A stretch of 64,000 nt of DNA from Micavibrio sp. (lineage in GTDB: Bacteria > Pseudomonadota > Alphaproteobacteria > Micavibrionales > Micavibrionaceae). The DNA lies in the NCBI GenBank assembly GCA_030824965.1, contig JAPJQV010000001.1, forward strand, positions 1 to 64,000, read 5' to 3'. The notes below the pieces were generated by a model, which saw only the letters and a list, made by a program, of their open reading frames with translations, was not told the origin of the DNA and did not search any database. Numbering within the stretch: position 1 is the first letter of the stretch; each line of letters starts with the position of its first letter. The position numbers and the translations under genes were made by a program. Positions 1 to 8,439 of this stretch are shown here, one piece after another.

Positions 1-55
1 CCGCGAAGGCGGCAGAACAGTCGGCGCCGGCGTTGTCGCTAAAGTTGTTGAATAA
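1..55 (+). CDS. tuf: Elongation factor Tu, C-terminal end (partial)
   Basis: Only the last 17 codons and the TAA stop at 53-55 are present; the gene begins outside the window. The readable end (REGGRTVGAGVVAKVVE) is the near-invariant C-terminus of EF-Tu, the GTPase that delivers aminoacyl-tRNA to the ribosome. It lies 14 nt before rpsJ, the usual tuf-rpsJ junction of the str/S10 cluster, so both are probably on one transcript. Confidence 0.93.
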   Translation, partial: REGGRTVGAGVVAKVVE

Positions 56-69
56 GGAAATTTGGAATT

Positions 70-390
70 ATGGACACACAAACCATTCGCATCCGCCTAC
101 GGGCATTTGACCACCGCGTTCTCGATGTTTCGACATCCGAGATCGTCAACACAGCAAAGCGCACAGGAGCGCAAGTGCGTGGTCCTATTCCGCTTCCGAC
201 ACGCATTGAGAAGTTCACTGTTCTTCGCTCTCCACATATCGATAAGAAATCGATGGAAGCGTTTGAAATGAGAACTCACAAGCGAGTCCTTGATATTGTA
301 GATCCTACACCTCAAACCGTTGACGCGCTGATGAAGCTCGATCTCGCCGCCGGTGTAGACGTTGAAATTAAAATCGGCCAAGCGGCCTAA
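70..390 (+). CDS. rpsJ: 30S ribosomal protein S10
   Basis: S10, 106 residues, the normal bacterial length. It binds the 30S head and, with NusB, serves in transcription antitermination. The N-terminal IRIRLRAFDHRVLD and the segment GPIPLPTRIEKFTVLRSPHIDKKS are family signatures. The ATG at 70 follows a purine-rich GGAAATTTGG stretch. It is the first complete gene of the S10 block, with rplC 23 nt downstream, and no promoter is visible between tuf and this gene. Confidence 0.98.
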   Translation: MDTQTIRIRLRAFDHRVLDVSTSEIVNTAKRTGAQVRGPIPLPTRIEKFTVLRSPHIDKKSMEAFEMRTHKRVLDIVDPTPQTVDALMKLDLAAGVDVEIKIGQAA

Positions 391-413
391 GAAAGTAATT
401 TGGAGAAACGACC

Positions 414-1169
414 ATGAGAACAGGTCTGATAGCACGTAAGGAAGGGATGAGCCGCATTTTTGCTGCTGACGGTTCCCACATTCCTGTGACGATCCTGAAA
501 GTTGAGAATTGCCAGGTAACGGCTGTTCGTACGCAAGAAAAAGAAGGTTATACAGCTCTTCAGCTCGGCGTAGGCAAAGCGAAAATCAATCGCGTGTCTA
601 AAGCTGTTCGCGGTGCGATGGCAAAAGCCAAAATCGAACCGAAAATCAAAATGGCTGAATTCCGTGTTTCCCCAGAAAACGTTCTGGAAGTCGGTGCTGA
701 GCTTTCTGTCGAGCATTTTGTTGCTGGTCAGTTTGTCGATATTCAAGGCACGACTAAGGGTAAAGGTTTTGCCGGTGCGATGAAGCGTTGGAATTTCGGT
801 GGTATGCGTGCATCTCACGGTGTGTCCGTTACTCACCGCGCCCATGGTTCAACAGGTCAGCGTCAGGATCCGGGTAAAGTTTTCAAAAACAAGAAAATGG
901 CTGGTCACCTTGGTGACGAGACTGTTACAACGCAAAACCTGAAAGTGGTTGCCGTTGATGCAGCAGAAGGCCTGATTCTGATTGAAGGTGCCGTTCCTGG
1001 CAACGCAACATCTTACGTTAAAATCACAGATGCGATTAAAAAAGCGTTACCCGCTGAAGCGCCGATGCCAGCTGGTTTGAAACAGTCAAATGCTCCTAAG
1101 TCTGAGGCGGCTCCTGCAGAAGAAGCAGCTCCTGCGGCGGAAGCAACACAAGAGCAAGGTGAAGCATAA
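414..1169 (+). CDS. rplC: 50S ribosomal protein L3
   Basis: L3, 251 residues, an early-assembly 23S rRNA-binding protein near the peptidyl transferase centre. The loop HGSTGQRQDPGKVF holds the Gln that PrmB methylates in other bacteria. Length exceeds the usual 205-215 residues because of an Ala/Glu/Pro-rich tail of roughly 35 residues after PAGLKQSNAP; such acidic tails occur in alphaproteobacterial L3. GGAGAAA precedes the ATG. Its TAA shares one base with the rplD start, which implies translational coupling. Confidence 0.97.
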   Translation: MRTGLIARKEGMSRIFAADGSHIPVTILKVENCQVTAVRTQEKEGYTALQLGVGKAKINRVSKAVRGAMAKAKIEPKIKMAEFRVSPENVLEVGAELSVEHFVAGQFVDIQGTTKGKGFAGAMKRWNFGGMRASHGVSVTHRAHGSTGQRQDPGKVFKNKKMAGHLGDETVTTQNLKVVAVDAAEGLILIEGAVPGNATSYVKITDAIKKALPAEAPMPAGLKQSNAPKSEAAPAEEAAPAAEATQEQGEA

Positions 1170-1819
1170 TGAAAATTGCTGTCAAAAATCTTCAGAACAA
1201 AGACGCCGGTTCCATAGAGCTGAATGATGATGTGTTCGGCGTGGAAATTCGTCAGGATATTTTACACCGTATGGTTCGCTACCAGCTGAACAAGCGTCAG
1301 GCAGGTACACATAAAACGAAGGATATTTCCGAAGTTTCAGGTACAGGTAAAAAGCCATTCAAGCAAAAGGGTACAGGTTCTGCCCGTGCGGGTACGAAAC
1401 GCGCGCCTCACCATGTCGGCGGTGCCCGCATGTTCGGTCCTGTCGTTCGCTCCCACGCAACAGAAATGCCGAAACGCGAGCGCGCTTTGGCTTTGAAAAT
1501 TGCGTTATCTTCAAAAGCAGCAAGCGGTAAGCTGATCGTTCTCGATTCAGTTGCGACGGTAAAGCCGAAAACCAAGGAAATGGTAAGCGCATTGAAGACA
1601 ATGGGCGTGACATCTGCAGTGTTCGTTACAGGGCCTGAACTGGATGTAAATTTCGCTCTTTCAGCTCGTAATATTCCGCTGATCGACGTTTTGTCCTCTG
1701 ATGGGGCAAATGTTTACGATATTCTTCGTCGCGACACTCTTGTCCTGACAAAAGATGCCGTTGATGCCCTGACAACAAGACTAACTGCAGACAAAGCAGC
1801 AGCTAAAGCAGCGGCATAA
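1169..1819 (+). CDS. rplD: 50S ribosomal protein L4
   Basis: L4, 216 residues. It lines the nascent peptide exit tunnel through its extended loop (KPFKQKGTGSARAGTKRAPH is visible around residues 60-80). In Enterobacteria L4 also represses the S10 operon, but the leader that would show this lies outside the window. The start overlaps the rplC stop (TAATG), and rplW begins 11 nt after its stop. The C-terminus is Ala/Lys-rich. Confidence 0.97.
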   Translation: MKIAVKNLQNKDAGSIELNDDVFGVEIRQDILHRMVRYQLNKRQAGTHKTKDISEVSGTGKKPFKQKGTGSARAGTKRAPHHVGGARMFGPVVRSHATEMPKRERALALKIALSSKAASGKLIVLDSVATVKPKTKEMVSALKTMGVTSAVFVTGPELDVNFALSARNIPLIDVLSSDGANVYDILRRDTLVLTKDAVDALTTRLTADKAAAKAAA

Positions 1820-1830
1820 GGAGAAAAATT

Positions 1831-2151
1831 ATGGCGAAAGCAAAAACAGAAACACAACAAATTGGCGAGAAGGCATACACCATTCTGAAAAGCCCAGTCG
1901 TCACTGAAAAGTCGACTATGGGTTCTCAATATGGGCAAGTAACTTTCCGCGTTGAAAAATCTGCAACCAAGCCTGAAATCAAGGCTGCGGTTGAAGCCCT
2001 TTTCAAAGTGAAAGTGACAAGTGTTAATACGCTGATCACTAAAGGTAAGACAAAGCGTTTCAAGGGTGTTGCCGGTAAGCGCTCTGACGTTAAAAAAGCC
2101 GTCGTGACTTTGGCTGAAGGCCAGACGATCGATGTCGGAACCGGAGTATAA
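1831..2151 (+). CDS. rplW: 50S ribosomal protein L23
   Basis: L23, 106 residues, located at the tunnel exit where trigger factor and SRP dock. The core PVVTEKSTMGSQYGQVTFRV, the helix KPEIKAAVEALFKVKVTSVNT and the basic KGKTKRFKG are diagnostic. GGAGAAAAATT precedes the ATG. About 15 N-terminal residues (KAKTETQQIGEK) extend the common core. It sits between rplD and rplB in the standard order. Confidence 0.97.
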   Translation: MAKAKTETQQIGEKAYTILKSPVVTEKSTMGSQYGQVTFRVEKSATKPEIKAAVEALFKVKVTSVNTLITKGKTKRFKGVAGKRSDVKKAVVTLAEGQTIDVGTGV

Positions 2152-2163
2152 GGACTTAAAACA

Positions 2164-3000
2164 ATGGCTTTAAGAAAATCAAATCCAGTTACCCCAGGCA
2201 CCCGCCAGCTTATTCTGGTTGACCGCTCCAATCTTTGGAAAGGCTCTCCCGAGAAAAGCTTGACTGAAGGTAAAAAGAAAACCGGTGGTCGTAACAACCT
2301 TGGTCGTATCACATCATTTACGAAAAGCGGCGGTCACAAACAGCGTTACCGTATTATCGATTTCAAACGTAAGAAATTCGATGTTGAAGGAACTGTCGAG
2401 CGCCTGGAATATGATCCAAACCGCACAGCCTATATCGCTCTCGTACAATATGCGGACGGTGAGAGAACCTATGTTCTGGCTCCGCAACGACTGAAGGAAG
2501 GCGATAAAATCGTTTCCGGTGAGAAAGTCGATATCAAAGTCGGTAATGCTATGCCTTTGCGCTCCATGCCAGTAGGTACGATCATCCACAATGTTGAGAT
2601 GAAGCCAGGTAAAGGTGGCCAGATGGCTCGTTCTGCCGGTACATACGCTCAGCTTGTCGGGCGTGACTCTGGTTACGCTCAGATCAAATTGTCTTCCGGT
2701 GAACTACGCCTCGTACACGGTGAGTGCATGGCGACTGTCGGAGCGGTTTCTAATCCTGACCACATGAACGAATCGCTTGGTAAAGCAGGGCGTAACCGCT
2801 GGAAGGGCGTAAAGCCAAATGTTCGCGGTGTCGCGATGAACCCGATCGATCACCCGCACGGTGGTGGTGAAGGCCGTACATCAGGTGGACGTCACCCAGT
2901 TTCCCCGTGGGGTAAGACTGCCAAGGGCGGCAAGACCCGTAAGAATAAATCGACGGATAGATTAATTATCCGCCGCCGTAAAAACAAGAACCAGAAATAA
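2164..3000 (+). CDS. rplB: 50S ribosomal protein L2
   Basis: L2, 278 residues, typical length, one of the most conserved ribosomal proteins; it supports subunit joining and the peptidyl transferase centre. The C-terminal region VRGVAMNPIDHPHGGGEGRT contains the conserved His of the L2 signature, followed by SGGRHPVSPWGKTAKGGKTR. Start ATG at 2164 after AAGGACTTAAAAC. It is followed by rpsS at an 18-nt gap. Confidence 0.98.
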   Translation: MALRKSNPVTPGTRQLILVDRSNLWKGSPEKSLTEGKKKTGGRNNLGRITSFTKSGGHKQRYRIIDFKRKKFDVEGTVERLEYDPNRTAYIALVQYADGERTYVLAPQRLKEGDKIVSGEKVDIKVGNAMPLRSMPVGTIIHNVEMKPGKGGQMARSAGTYAQLVGRDSGYAQIKLSSGELRLVHGECMATVGAVSNPDHMNESLGKAGRNRWKGVKPNVRGVAMNPIDHPHGGGEGRTSGGRHPVSPWGKTAKGGKTRKNKSTDRLIIRRRKNKNQK

Positions 3001-3018
3001 GAAGGACGCGAAGTAAAT

Positions 3019-3294
3019 ATGGCTCGTTCAGTATGGAAAGGTCCGTTTGTTGATGGCTATCTACTTAAGAAAGTAGAAGGCTCTCGCTCATCCGGAAAAA
3101 ATACGCCGATCAAAACATGGTCGCGTCGTTCAACAATTTTGCCGCAATTTGTCGGTCTGACATTTGCTGTCCATAACGGGAAGAATTTCATTCCTGTTCT
3201 GGTTACAGACAACATGATCGGCCACAAGCTTGGTGAATTCGCGCCAACGCGGACCTATAAAGGTCACGCAGGCGATAAGACAGCCAAGAAATAA
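3019..3294 (+). CDS. rpsS: 30S ribosomal protein S19
   Basis: S19, 91 residues, in the 30S head beside S13. The signature ARSVWKGPFVDGYLLKKVE and the C-terminal LGEFAPTRTYKGHAGDKTAKK are canonical. An AGGA-type ribosome binding site precedes the ATG. It lies between rplB and rplV in conserved order with a 15-nt gap to rplV. Confidence 0.98.
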   Translation: MARSVWKGPFVDGYLLKKVEGSRSSGKNTPIKTWSRRSTILPQFVGLTFAVHNGKNFIPVLVTDNMIGHKLGEFAPTRTYKGHAGDKTAKK

Positions 3295-3309
3295 TAAGGA
3301 AGCGCTATT

Positions 3310-3684
3310 ATGAGCCAGAAAAAGAACGAAAGACGGGTCGCGGAGACGGAAGCAAGAGCTTTCAATAAATTCGTCGATTCTTCTCCTTACAAATTGAATC
3401 TCGTTGCGGAGATGATCCGTGGCAAGAAAGCGGAAAAAGCTTTGATTGATCTTCAGTTCAGCCGCAAGCGCGTTGCACTAGATGTTCAAAAGACTTTGCA
3501 ATCTGCTGTTTCCAATGCTGAGAACAATCACAACCTGGATGTTGACCGTTTATATGTCGCGGAAGCAACTGTTGGTAAATCCATGGTGATGAAACGTTTC
3601 CATGCACGTGGTCGCGGCCGCAGCGCAGGCGTAAAGAAATTTTTCAGCAACATAACAATCGTTGTTAAAGAGAGAGCAGAATAA
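3310..3684 (+). CDS. rplV: 50S ribosomal protein L22
   Basis: L22, 124 residues, which contacts all 23S rRNA domains and lines the exit tunnel with a beta-hairpin. The family core is clear: SPYKLNLVAEMIRGKKAEKA, then VQKTLQSAVSNAENNHNLD and the hairpin MKRFHARGRGRSAGVKKFFS. A roughly 20-residue charged N-terminal extension precedes the core. Its stop codon overlaps the rpsC start by one base (TAATG). Confidence 0.97.
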   Translation: MSQKKNERRVAETEARAFNKFVDSSPYKLNLVAEMIRGKKAEKALIDLQFSRKRVALDVQKTLQSAVSNAENNHNLDVDRLYVAEATVGKSMVMKRFHARGRGRSAGVKKFFSNITIVVKERAE

Positions 3685-4370
3685 TGGGCCAGAAAGTAAA
3701 CCCTGTCGGCATTCGCGTTGGTATTAATCGCACTTGGGACTCCCGTTGGTTTTCTGCAAAGAACTATGCGGAGAAACTGGTTGAAGACCTGAAATTGCGT
3801 GCTTTTGTTCTTGAGAAGTTGAAAGCGGCTGGCGTTTCCAAAGTTATTATTGAGCGCGCTGCAAAGAATACAAAAGTAACTGTCCATACGGCTCGCCCAG
3901 GTGTTATCATCGGTAAAAAAGGCGCTGATATTGAGAAATTGCGTAAAGACCTGTCTTCAAAGGCTGGTGGCGAAGTTTCCTTGAATATTGTGGAAATCCG
4001 TAAGCCGGAAATCGATGCGCAACTTGTCGCTGAAGGTGTTGCTCAACAGCTTGAGCGCCGCGTTTCTTTCCGTCGCGCTATGAAGCGTGCAACGCAATCT
4101 GCTATGCGTCTTGGCGGTAAAGGCATTCGTATCAATGTATCTGGCCGTTTGGCTGGTGCAGATATCGCTCGTATGGAGTGGTACCGTGAAGGCCGCGTGC
4201 CATTGCACACACTTCGCGCCGATCTAGATTACGGTACGGCCGAGGCTTTGACGACTTACGGTATTATCGGTATTAAAGTCTGGATCTATAAAGGTGACGT
4301 TCTCGAGCATGATCCGCAAGCACGTGATAAGCGTAACGCGGAGAATATCGGCCCATCTAAAAGAGACTAA
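3684..4370 (+). CDS. rpsC: 30S ribosomal protein S3
   Basis: S3, 228 residues, at the mRNA entry site with helicase-like function. The N-terminal MGQKVNPVGIRVGINRTWDS is diagnostic; a KH domain follows with the GXXG motif in RPGVIIGKKGADIEKL, and the C-terminal domain has GGKGIRINVSGRLAGADIAR. Translationally coupled to rplV by a 1-nt overlap; rplP starts 29 nt downstream. Confidence 0.98.
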   Translation: MGQKVNPVGIRVGINRTWDSRWFSAKNYAEKLVEDLKLRAFVLEKLKAAGVSKVIIERAAKNTKVTVHTARPGVIIGKKGADIEKLRKDLSSKAGGEVSLNIVEIRKPEIDAQLVAEGVAQQLERRVSFRRAMKRATQSAMRLGGKGIRINVSGRLAGADIARMEWYREGRVPLHTLRADLDYGTAEALTTYGIIGIKVWIYKGDVLEHDPQARDKRNAENIGPSKRD

Positions 4371-4399
4371 GAAGAATTTTTAACTAGGAGTTTAGGACC

Positions 4400-4813
4400 A
4401 TGCTGGTTCCAAAGAAGACCAAATACAGAAAAATGCACAAAGGCCGCATCAAAGGTGTAGCCAAGGGTGGCGCAACTCTGGCGTTTGGCGCATTCGGTAT
4501 GAAAGCGCTTGAGCCTGATCGTCTGACAGCTCGTCAGATTGAAGCAGCCCGTCGTGCGATTTCCCGTCACATGAAGCGTCAAGGTAAAGTTTGGATCCGC
4601 ATTTTCCCTGATGTGCCGGTTTCGAAAAAGCCTCTCGAAGTTCGTATGGGTTCTGGTAAAGGTTCTCCTGAATTCTGGGCAGCGCGTATCAAGCCAGGTC
4701 GTATCATGTTCGAACTGGATGGCGTTTCCGAGCAAATCGCTCGCGAAGCTCTTGAACTGGCGGCTGCAAAGCTTCCAATCAAAACAAAATTTATTAAACG
4801 AGTTGGTGAATAA
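4400..4813 (+). CDS. rplP: 50S ribosomal protein L16
   Basis: L16, 137 residues, normal length, near the A site. MLVPKKTKYRKMHKGRIKGV and RIFPDVPVSKKPLEVRMGSG are family hallmarks; KGSPEFWAARIKPGRIMFEL follows. AGGAGTTTAGGACC gives a strong ribosome binding site before the ATG. rpmC begins only 2 nt after the stop, so the pair is probably co-translated. Confidence 0.98.
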   Translation: MLVPKKTKYRKMHKGRIKGVAKGGATLAFGAFGMKALEPDRLTARQIEAARRAISRHMKRQGKVWIRIFPDVPVSKKPLEVRMGSGKGSPEFWAARIKPGRIMFELDGVSEQIAREALELAAAKLPIKTKFIKRVGE

Positions 4814-4815
4814 TC

Positions 4816-5061
4816 ATGGCCAAAGAAAAAACAAAAGCGGCGAACAAAGCCGAAGATTTGAAAGGCAAATCAGCTGATGAGCTGAATGCAATGCTGATTG
4901 ATCTACGCAAAAACCAGATGAACCTGCGTTTTCAACGCGCCGGTGGCGGTTTAGAAAAAACAGACGCAATCCGTAAGGTTCGCCGCACGATTGCCCGTGT
5001 TAAAACATTTTTGAATCAACAAGAAGCGGCTCCGAAAGCTGCTAAAGCTAAGAAAGCTTAA
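4816..5061 (+). CDS. rpmC: 50S ribosomal protein L29
   Basis: L29, 81 residues, at the tunnel exit. The two-helix core SADELNAMLIDLRKNQMNLR and the helix AIRKVRRTIARVKTFLNQQ are clear. Longer than the roughly 65-residue standard because of a Lys/Ala-rich head (about 14 residues) and tail (APKAAKAKKA). Starts 2 nt after rplP. Confidence 0.95.
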   Translation: MAKEKTKAANKAEDLKGKSADELNAMLIDLRKNQMNLRFQRAGGGLEKTDAIRKVRRTIARVKTFLNQQEAAPKAAKAKKA

Positions 5062-5072
5062 GGAGTTAATAG

Positions 5073-5396
5073 ATGCCACGTCGTGTACTTCAAGGCCGTA
5101 TCGTCAGCGACAAAATGGACAAGACAGTGACTGTTCTTGTCGAACGTCGCTACATGCACCCGATCTACAAAAAATATGTTCGCCGTACGGATAAATATGC
5201 CGCGCATGATGAGAACAACATGTTCCGCGCAGGTGATTTCGTTTCGATAGAAGAATGCCGCCCGTTGTCAAAGCGCAAATCATGGACTGTGATTACAGAC
5301 CCATCGACGATCAAGCGTTCTGAGATCGTCGAAGAAGCAACAAAAGCAGCTAAACCTGAAACAAAGAAAAAAGCAGCGGCCAAGAAAAAAGCCTAA
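5073..5396 (+). CDS. rpsQ: 30S ribosomal protein S17
   Basis: S17, 107 residues, a primary 16S rRNA binder with an OB fold. Core: PRRVLQGRIVSDKMDKTVTV then MHPIYKKYVRRTDKYAAHDE and PLSKRKSWTV. The basic C-terminal tail (ETKKKAAAKKKA) makes it some 20-25 residues longer than the E. coli protein. AAGGAG precedes the ATG. Confidence 0.97.
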   Translation: MPRRVLQGRIVSDKMDKTVTVLVERRYMHPIYKKYVRRTDKYAAHDENNMFRAGDFVSIEECRPLSKRKSWTVITDPSTIKRSEIVEEATKAAKPETKKKAAAKKKA

Positions 5397-5422
5397 GCAA
5401 GAAGTAATTAAGGACCAAAGTC

Positions 5423-5791
5423 ATGATCCAGATGGAAACCAACCTTGATGTAGCGGACAACAGCGGCGCTCGCCGTGTCCAGTGCATCAAAGTATTAGGC
5501 GGCTCAAAGCGCCGTACAGCCTCAATTGGCGACGTCATTGTCGTTGCGATTCAGGACGCGATCCCAAGGGGTAAAGTAAAAAAAGGTGACGTGCATCGCG
5601 CCGTTATTGTTCGCACCGCTTTCGGTATCAAGCGTACGAATGGCGAGCAGATCCGCTTCGACTCCAATGCGGTCGTCCTGATCAACAAATCAGGCGAGCC
5701 GATTGGAACCCGTATCTTCGGACCGGTTACCCGTGAATTGCGCGGTAAAGGTTACATGAAAATTATTTCTCTTGCTGCAGAGGTGCTGTAA
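5423..5791 (+). CDS. rplN: 50S ribosomal protein L14
   Basis: L14, 122 residues, exactly the common length. MIQMETNLDVADNSGARRVQ and the C-terminal FGPVTRELRGKGYMKIISLA are invariant-type segments. It forms an intersubunit bridge and is the docking site of RsfS. The stop overlaps the rplX ATG by one base. AAGGACC precedes the start. Confidence 0.98.
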   Translation: MIQMETNLDVADNSGARRVQCIKVLGGSKRRTASIGDVIVVAIQDAIPRGKVKKGDVHRAVIVRTAFGIKRTNGEQIRFDSNAVVLINKSGEPIGTRIFGPVTRELRGKGYMKIISLAAEVL

Positions 5792-6114
5792 TGACCGCTC
5801 CTAAAATGAAAATCAAAAAAGGCGACACGGTTGTCGTTATTACAGGCAAAGACAAAGGCCGCACTGGTGAAGTGACGAAAGTTATTCCAAGTGAAGCCCG
5901 CGTGGTTGTGGCTGGCATCAATCAGATGACCAAGCACCGCAAACCAACTCAATTCGCCCAAGGCGGTATTGAGAAAGTTGAAGCGTCAATTCACGTTTCT
6001 AACGTTGCTCTGGCCGATCCAAAAACAGGCAAAGCGACAAAAGTAGGCTTCAAAGCTGAAAAAGATGGCACAAAAACTCGGATTGCGCGTAAATCCGGCG
6101 AAAAAATAGGTTAA
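5791..6114 (+). CDS. rplX: 50S ribosomal protein L24
   Basis: L24, 107 residues, an assembly initiator protein. The KOW motif is KIKKGDTVVVITGKDKGRTG, followed by AGINQMTKHRKPTQ. Its start overlaps the rplN stop (TAATG); rplE lies 12 nt downstream with a GGAGAG ribosome binding site. Confidence 0.97.
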   Translation: MTAPKMKIKKGDTVVVITGKDKGRTGEVTKVIPSEARVVVAGINQMTKHRKPTQFAQGGIEKVEASIHVSNVALADPKTGKATKVGFKAEKDGTKTRIARKSGEKIG

Positions 6115-6126
6115 GGAGAGTCCATT

Positions 6127-6690
6127 ATGGCTCAAAAAGCACAAAAACAACTGGCTCGCATGCAGGAACGCTATGAGACAAATCTCAAAGGCGCCATGAA
6201 AGCGAAATACGGCTATAAGAATGATTATCAAATTCCAAAACTGGATAAGATCGTCATTAATATGGGTGTTGGTGAAGCAACGACGGACCGTAAGCACCTT
6301 GATACGGCGCTAAAGGACCTTGCGGCGATTTCAGGTCAAAAACCGGTCACGACAAAGGCTCGCAAGGCGAATGCGTCTTTCAAAATTCGTGCGGAACAGC
6401 AAATCGGCTGTAAAGTGACGCTTCGCGGTACACGCATGTACGAATTCTTGGACCGCCTTGTCACAATCGCTCTTCCACGCGTTCGCGACTTCCGCGGTAT
6501 CAATGGAAAGGCATTCGATGGTCGTGGCAATTACGCTCTCGGTATCAAGGAACATACTATTTTTCCTGAAATCAACTACGAAAAAGTCGATACGACACGT
6601 GGTATGGATATCGTCATCTGTACAACTGCGGGAACAGATGAAGAAGCAAAAGAACTCTTGCGCGGCTTTGATCTGCCGTTCAGAAATTAA
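6127..6690 (+). CDS. rplE: 50S ribosomal protein L5
   Basis: L5, 187 residues, the 5S rRNA-binding protein at the central protuberance. Diagnostic stretches include PKLDKIVINMGVGEATTDRK, GQKPVTTKARKANASFKIR and LPRVRDFRGINGKAFDGRGN. The N-terminus is extended by some 10 residues (AQKAQKQLARMQERYE) compared with E. coli. A GGAGAG site precedes the ATG. Confidence 0.98.
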   Translation: MAQKAQKQLARMQERYETNLKGAMKAKYGYKNDYQIPKLDKIVINMGVGEATTDRKHLDTALKDLAAISGQKPVTTKARKANASFKIRAEQQIGCKVTLRGTRMYEFLDRLVTIALPRVRDFRGINGKAFDGRGNYALGIKEHTIFPEINYEKVDTTRGMDIVICTTAGTDEEAKELLRGFDLPFRN

Positions 6691-6709
6691 TTAGAGAAAA
6701 GGAACCAAG

Positions 6710-7015
6710 ATGGCTAAATCCAGCGCTGTCAATCGTAACAACAAACGCGTTAAAACGGCAAAAAGCCAGGCAAATAAACGTGCGAAACTTAAGGAAACGA
6801 TCATGAATCGCGACCTTCCGGTTGAAGAGCGTTTCGCGGCTTCCCTGAAGCTTGCCGAATTGCCGCGTAACGGTGCAAAAAACCGCGTCCGTAACCGTTG
6901 CGCGCTGACAGGCCGTCCACGTTCATTCCACGGTAAATTTAATTTATGCCGTAACATGCTGCGCAAGCTGGCCTCTGAAGGTCAACTGCCGGGCGTTACG
7001 AAATCAAGCTGGTAA
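6710..7015 (+). CDS. rpsN: 30S ribosomal protein S14, long zinc-free type
   Basis: S14, 101 residues. The long form lacks the CxxC...CxxC zinc ribbon of short S14: the region NRVRNRCALTGRPRSFHGKF has a single Cys. It binds 16S rRNA in the 30S head. The C-terminus LASEGQLPGVTKSSW is the family end. Positioned rplE-rpsN-rpsH as usual, with AAAGGAACC before the ATG. Confidence 0.98.
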   Translation: MAKSSAVNRNNKRVKTAKSQANKRAKLKETIMNRDLPVEERFAASLKLAELPRNGAKNRVRNRCALTGRPRSFHGKFNLCRNMLRKLASEGQLPGVTKSSW

Positions 7016-7030
7016 GAAGGAAACAGCAAA

Positions 7031-7429
7031 ATGACTATGAGCGATCCATTAGGTGATATGCTGACACGCATCAGAAACGGCCAACGCGCAGGATTGAAAA
7101 AAATATCCAGCCCGTCTTCTCGTCTTCGCATTAATGTACTGGCTGTCTTGAAGGATGCCGGCTACATCCGCGACTACAAAGAAGTGGCGAATGATAACGG
7201 TCAGAAAGAAATTTCTATCGAGTTGAAATATGATGCCGGACAACCGGTTATCAAAGAACTACACCGCGTATCGAAGCCGGGTCGTCGCGTATATAGCGGC
7301 TCTTCCGAACTTCCACGCTATTACAATGGTCTGGGCCTTGTCATCGTTTCCACTCCAAATGGGGTGATGAGCGACCAACAAGCTCGTGAAGAAAACGTCG
7401 GCGGAGAAGTTCTCTGCCAGGTATTCTAA
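7031..7429 (+). CDS. rpsH: 30S ribosomal protein S8
   Basis: S8, 132 residues, a primary 16S binder. The start reads MTMSDPLGDMLTRIRNGQRA. The first ATG (7031) is chosen over the second (7037) because AAGGAAA ends about 9 nt before it, whereas the second would be 15 nt away. The C-terminal STPNGVMSDQQAREENVGGE is conserved. In E. coli S8 represses the spc operon by binding rplE mRNA; no such site was sought here. Confidence 0.97.
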   Translation: MTMSDPLGDMLTRIRNGQRAGLKKISSPSSRLRINVLAVLKDAGYIRDYKEVANDNGQKEISIELKYDAGQPVIKELHRVSKPGRRVYSGSSELPRYYNGLGLVIVSTPNGVMSDQQAREENVGGEVLCQVF

Positions 7430-7452
7430 TAATTAGAACTAAGGAATAAACT

Positions 7453-7986
7453 ATGTCTCGCGTTGGAAAAAATCCGGTTGTACTGCCACAAGGCGTTTCA
7501 GCCAATCTTGATGGCCAGATCATAAAGGTCAAAGGCCCTAAAGGCGAATTGTCTTTAGAAGTGCACCGCGACATCGAAGCGAAAATCGATGGCACGAACG
7601 TAACTGTTGCGCCTAGAAACGAAGAGCGCCAGACACGCGCTTTGTGGGCGACGATGCAGCGCCGTATTAAAAATATGGTTATCGGCGTATCCAACGGTTA
7701 CGAGAAAAATCTTGAAATCGAAGGTGTTGGTTACCGTTCAAACCTGCAAGGTAAAGAGCTGGTTCTTCAATTGGGTTTCTCTCACGATATCCGTTATCCA
7801 GTGCCGGAAGGCATTACGATTGCGGTTGAAAAGCAAACAGCTATTAAAATTACCGGTATCGACAAGGAAAAAGTCGGTCAGGTTGCTGCAGAAATCCGAG
7901 GGTACAAACCGCCAGAGCCATATAAAGGCAAAGGCATCCGCTATGCAGGTGAATATATCATCCGCAAAGAAGGTAAGAAGAAATAA
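7453..7986 (+). CDS. rplF: 50S ribosomal protein L6
   Basis: L6, 177 residues, near the GTPase-associated region. MSRVGKNPVVLPQGVSANLD begins a typical L6; the second repeat has LEIEGVGYRSNLQGKELVLQ and the end PPEPYKGKGIRYAGEYIIRK is the C-terminal signature. An unusually long 68-nt gap separates it from rplR. Confidence 0.98.
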   Translation: MSRVGKNPVVLPQGVSANLDGQIIKVKGPKGELSLEVHRDIEAKIDGTNVTVAPRNEERQTRALWATMQRRIKNMVIGVSNGYEKNLEIEGVGYRSNLQGKELVLQLGFSHDIRYPVPEGITIAVEKQTAIKITGIDKEKVGQVAAEIRGYKPPEPYKGKGIRYAGEYIIRKEGKKK

Positions 7987-8054
7987 TAGTTGAGCGGTTA
8001 GGCGGATGGTTTATGACCTTCACGTCGGCCCATAGGCATTAAAGGAACTAAGAA

Positions 8055-8417
8055 ATGACACGCGCTAAAGAATCAAACATAGAACGTAAAGCCCGCCGGG
8101 TTCGTTATAAACTAAAGCAAATCAACCGCGCCGGCTTACCGCGCCTGTCTGTACACAGATCCAATAACCAGATTTACGCGCAAGTTATCGATGACGTAAA
8201 TGGAGTAACATTGGCTGCGGCTTCGACACTTGATAAAGACCTGAAATTAAAAACAGGTGCGAATGTCGATGCAGCGTCCCAAGTCGGCAAACTGGTTGGT
8301 GAACGCGCTAAAAAAGCCGGTGTAAGCAAAGTAATGTTCGATCGTGGCGCCTTTTTGTACCATGGCCGTATCAAGGCTCTCGCTGACGGCGCCCGTGCAG
8401 CTGGTCTAGAATTTTAA
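8055..8417 (+). CDS. rplR: 50S ribosomal protein L18
   Basis: L18, 120 residues, binds 5S rRNA with L5. RVRYKLKQINRAGLPRLSVH, the stretch NNQIYAQVIDD and the C-terminal VMFDRGAFLYHGRIKALADG are diagnostic. AAAGGAACTAAGAA precedes the ATG. The preceding 68-nt spacer shows no T-tract hairpin, so read-through from rplF is expected. Confidence 0.98.
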   Translation: MTRAKESNIERKARRVRYKLKQINRAGLPRLSVHRSNNQIYAQVIDDVNGVTLAAASTLDKDLKLKTGANVDAASQVGKLVGERAKKAGVSKVMFDRGAFLYHGRIKALADGARAAGLEF

Positions 8418-8439
8418 TAGTAGAAGGAAATAAGTCAAA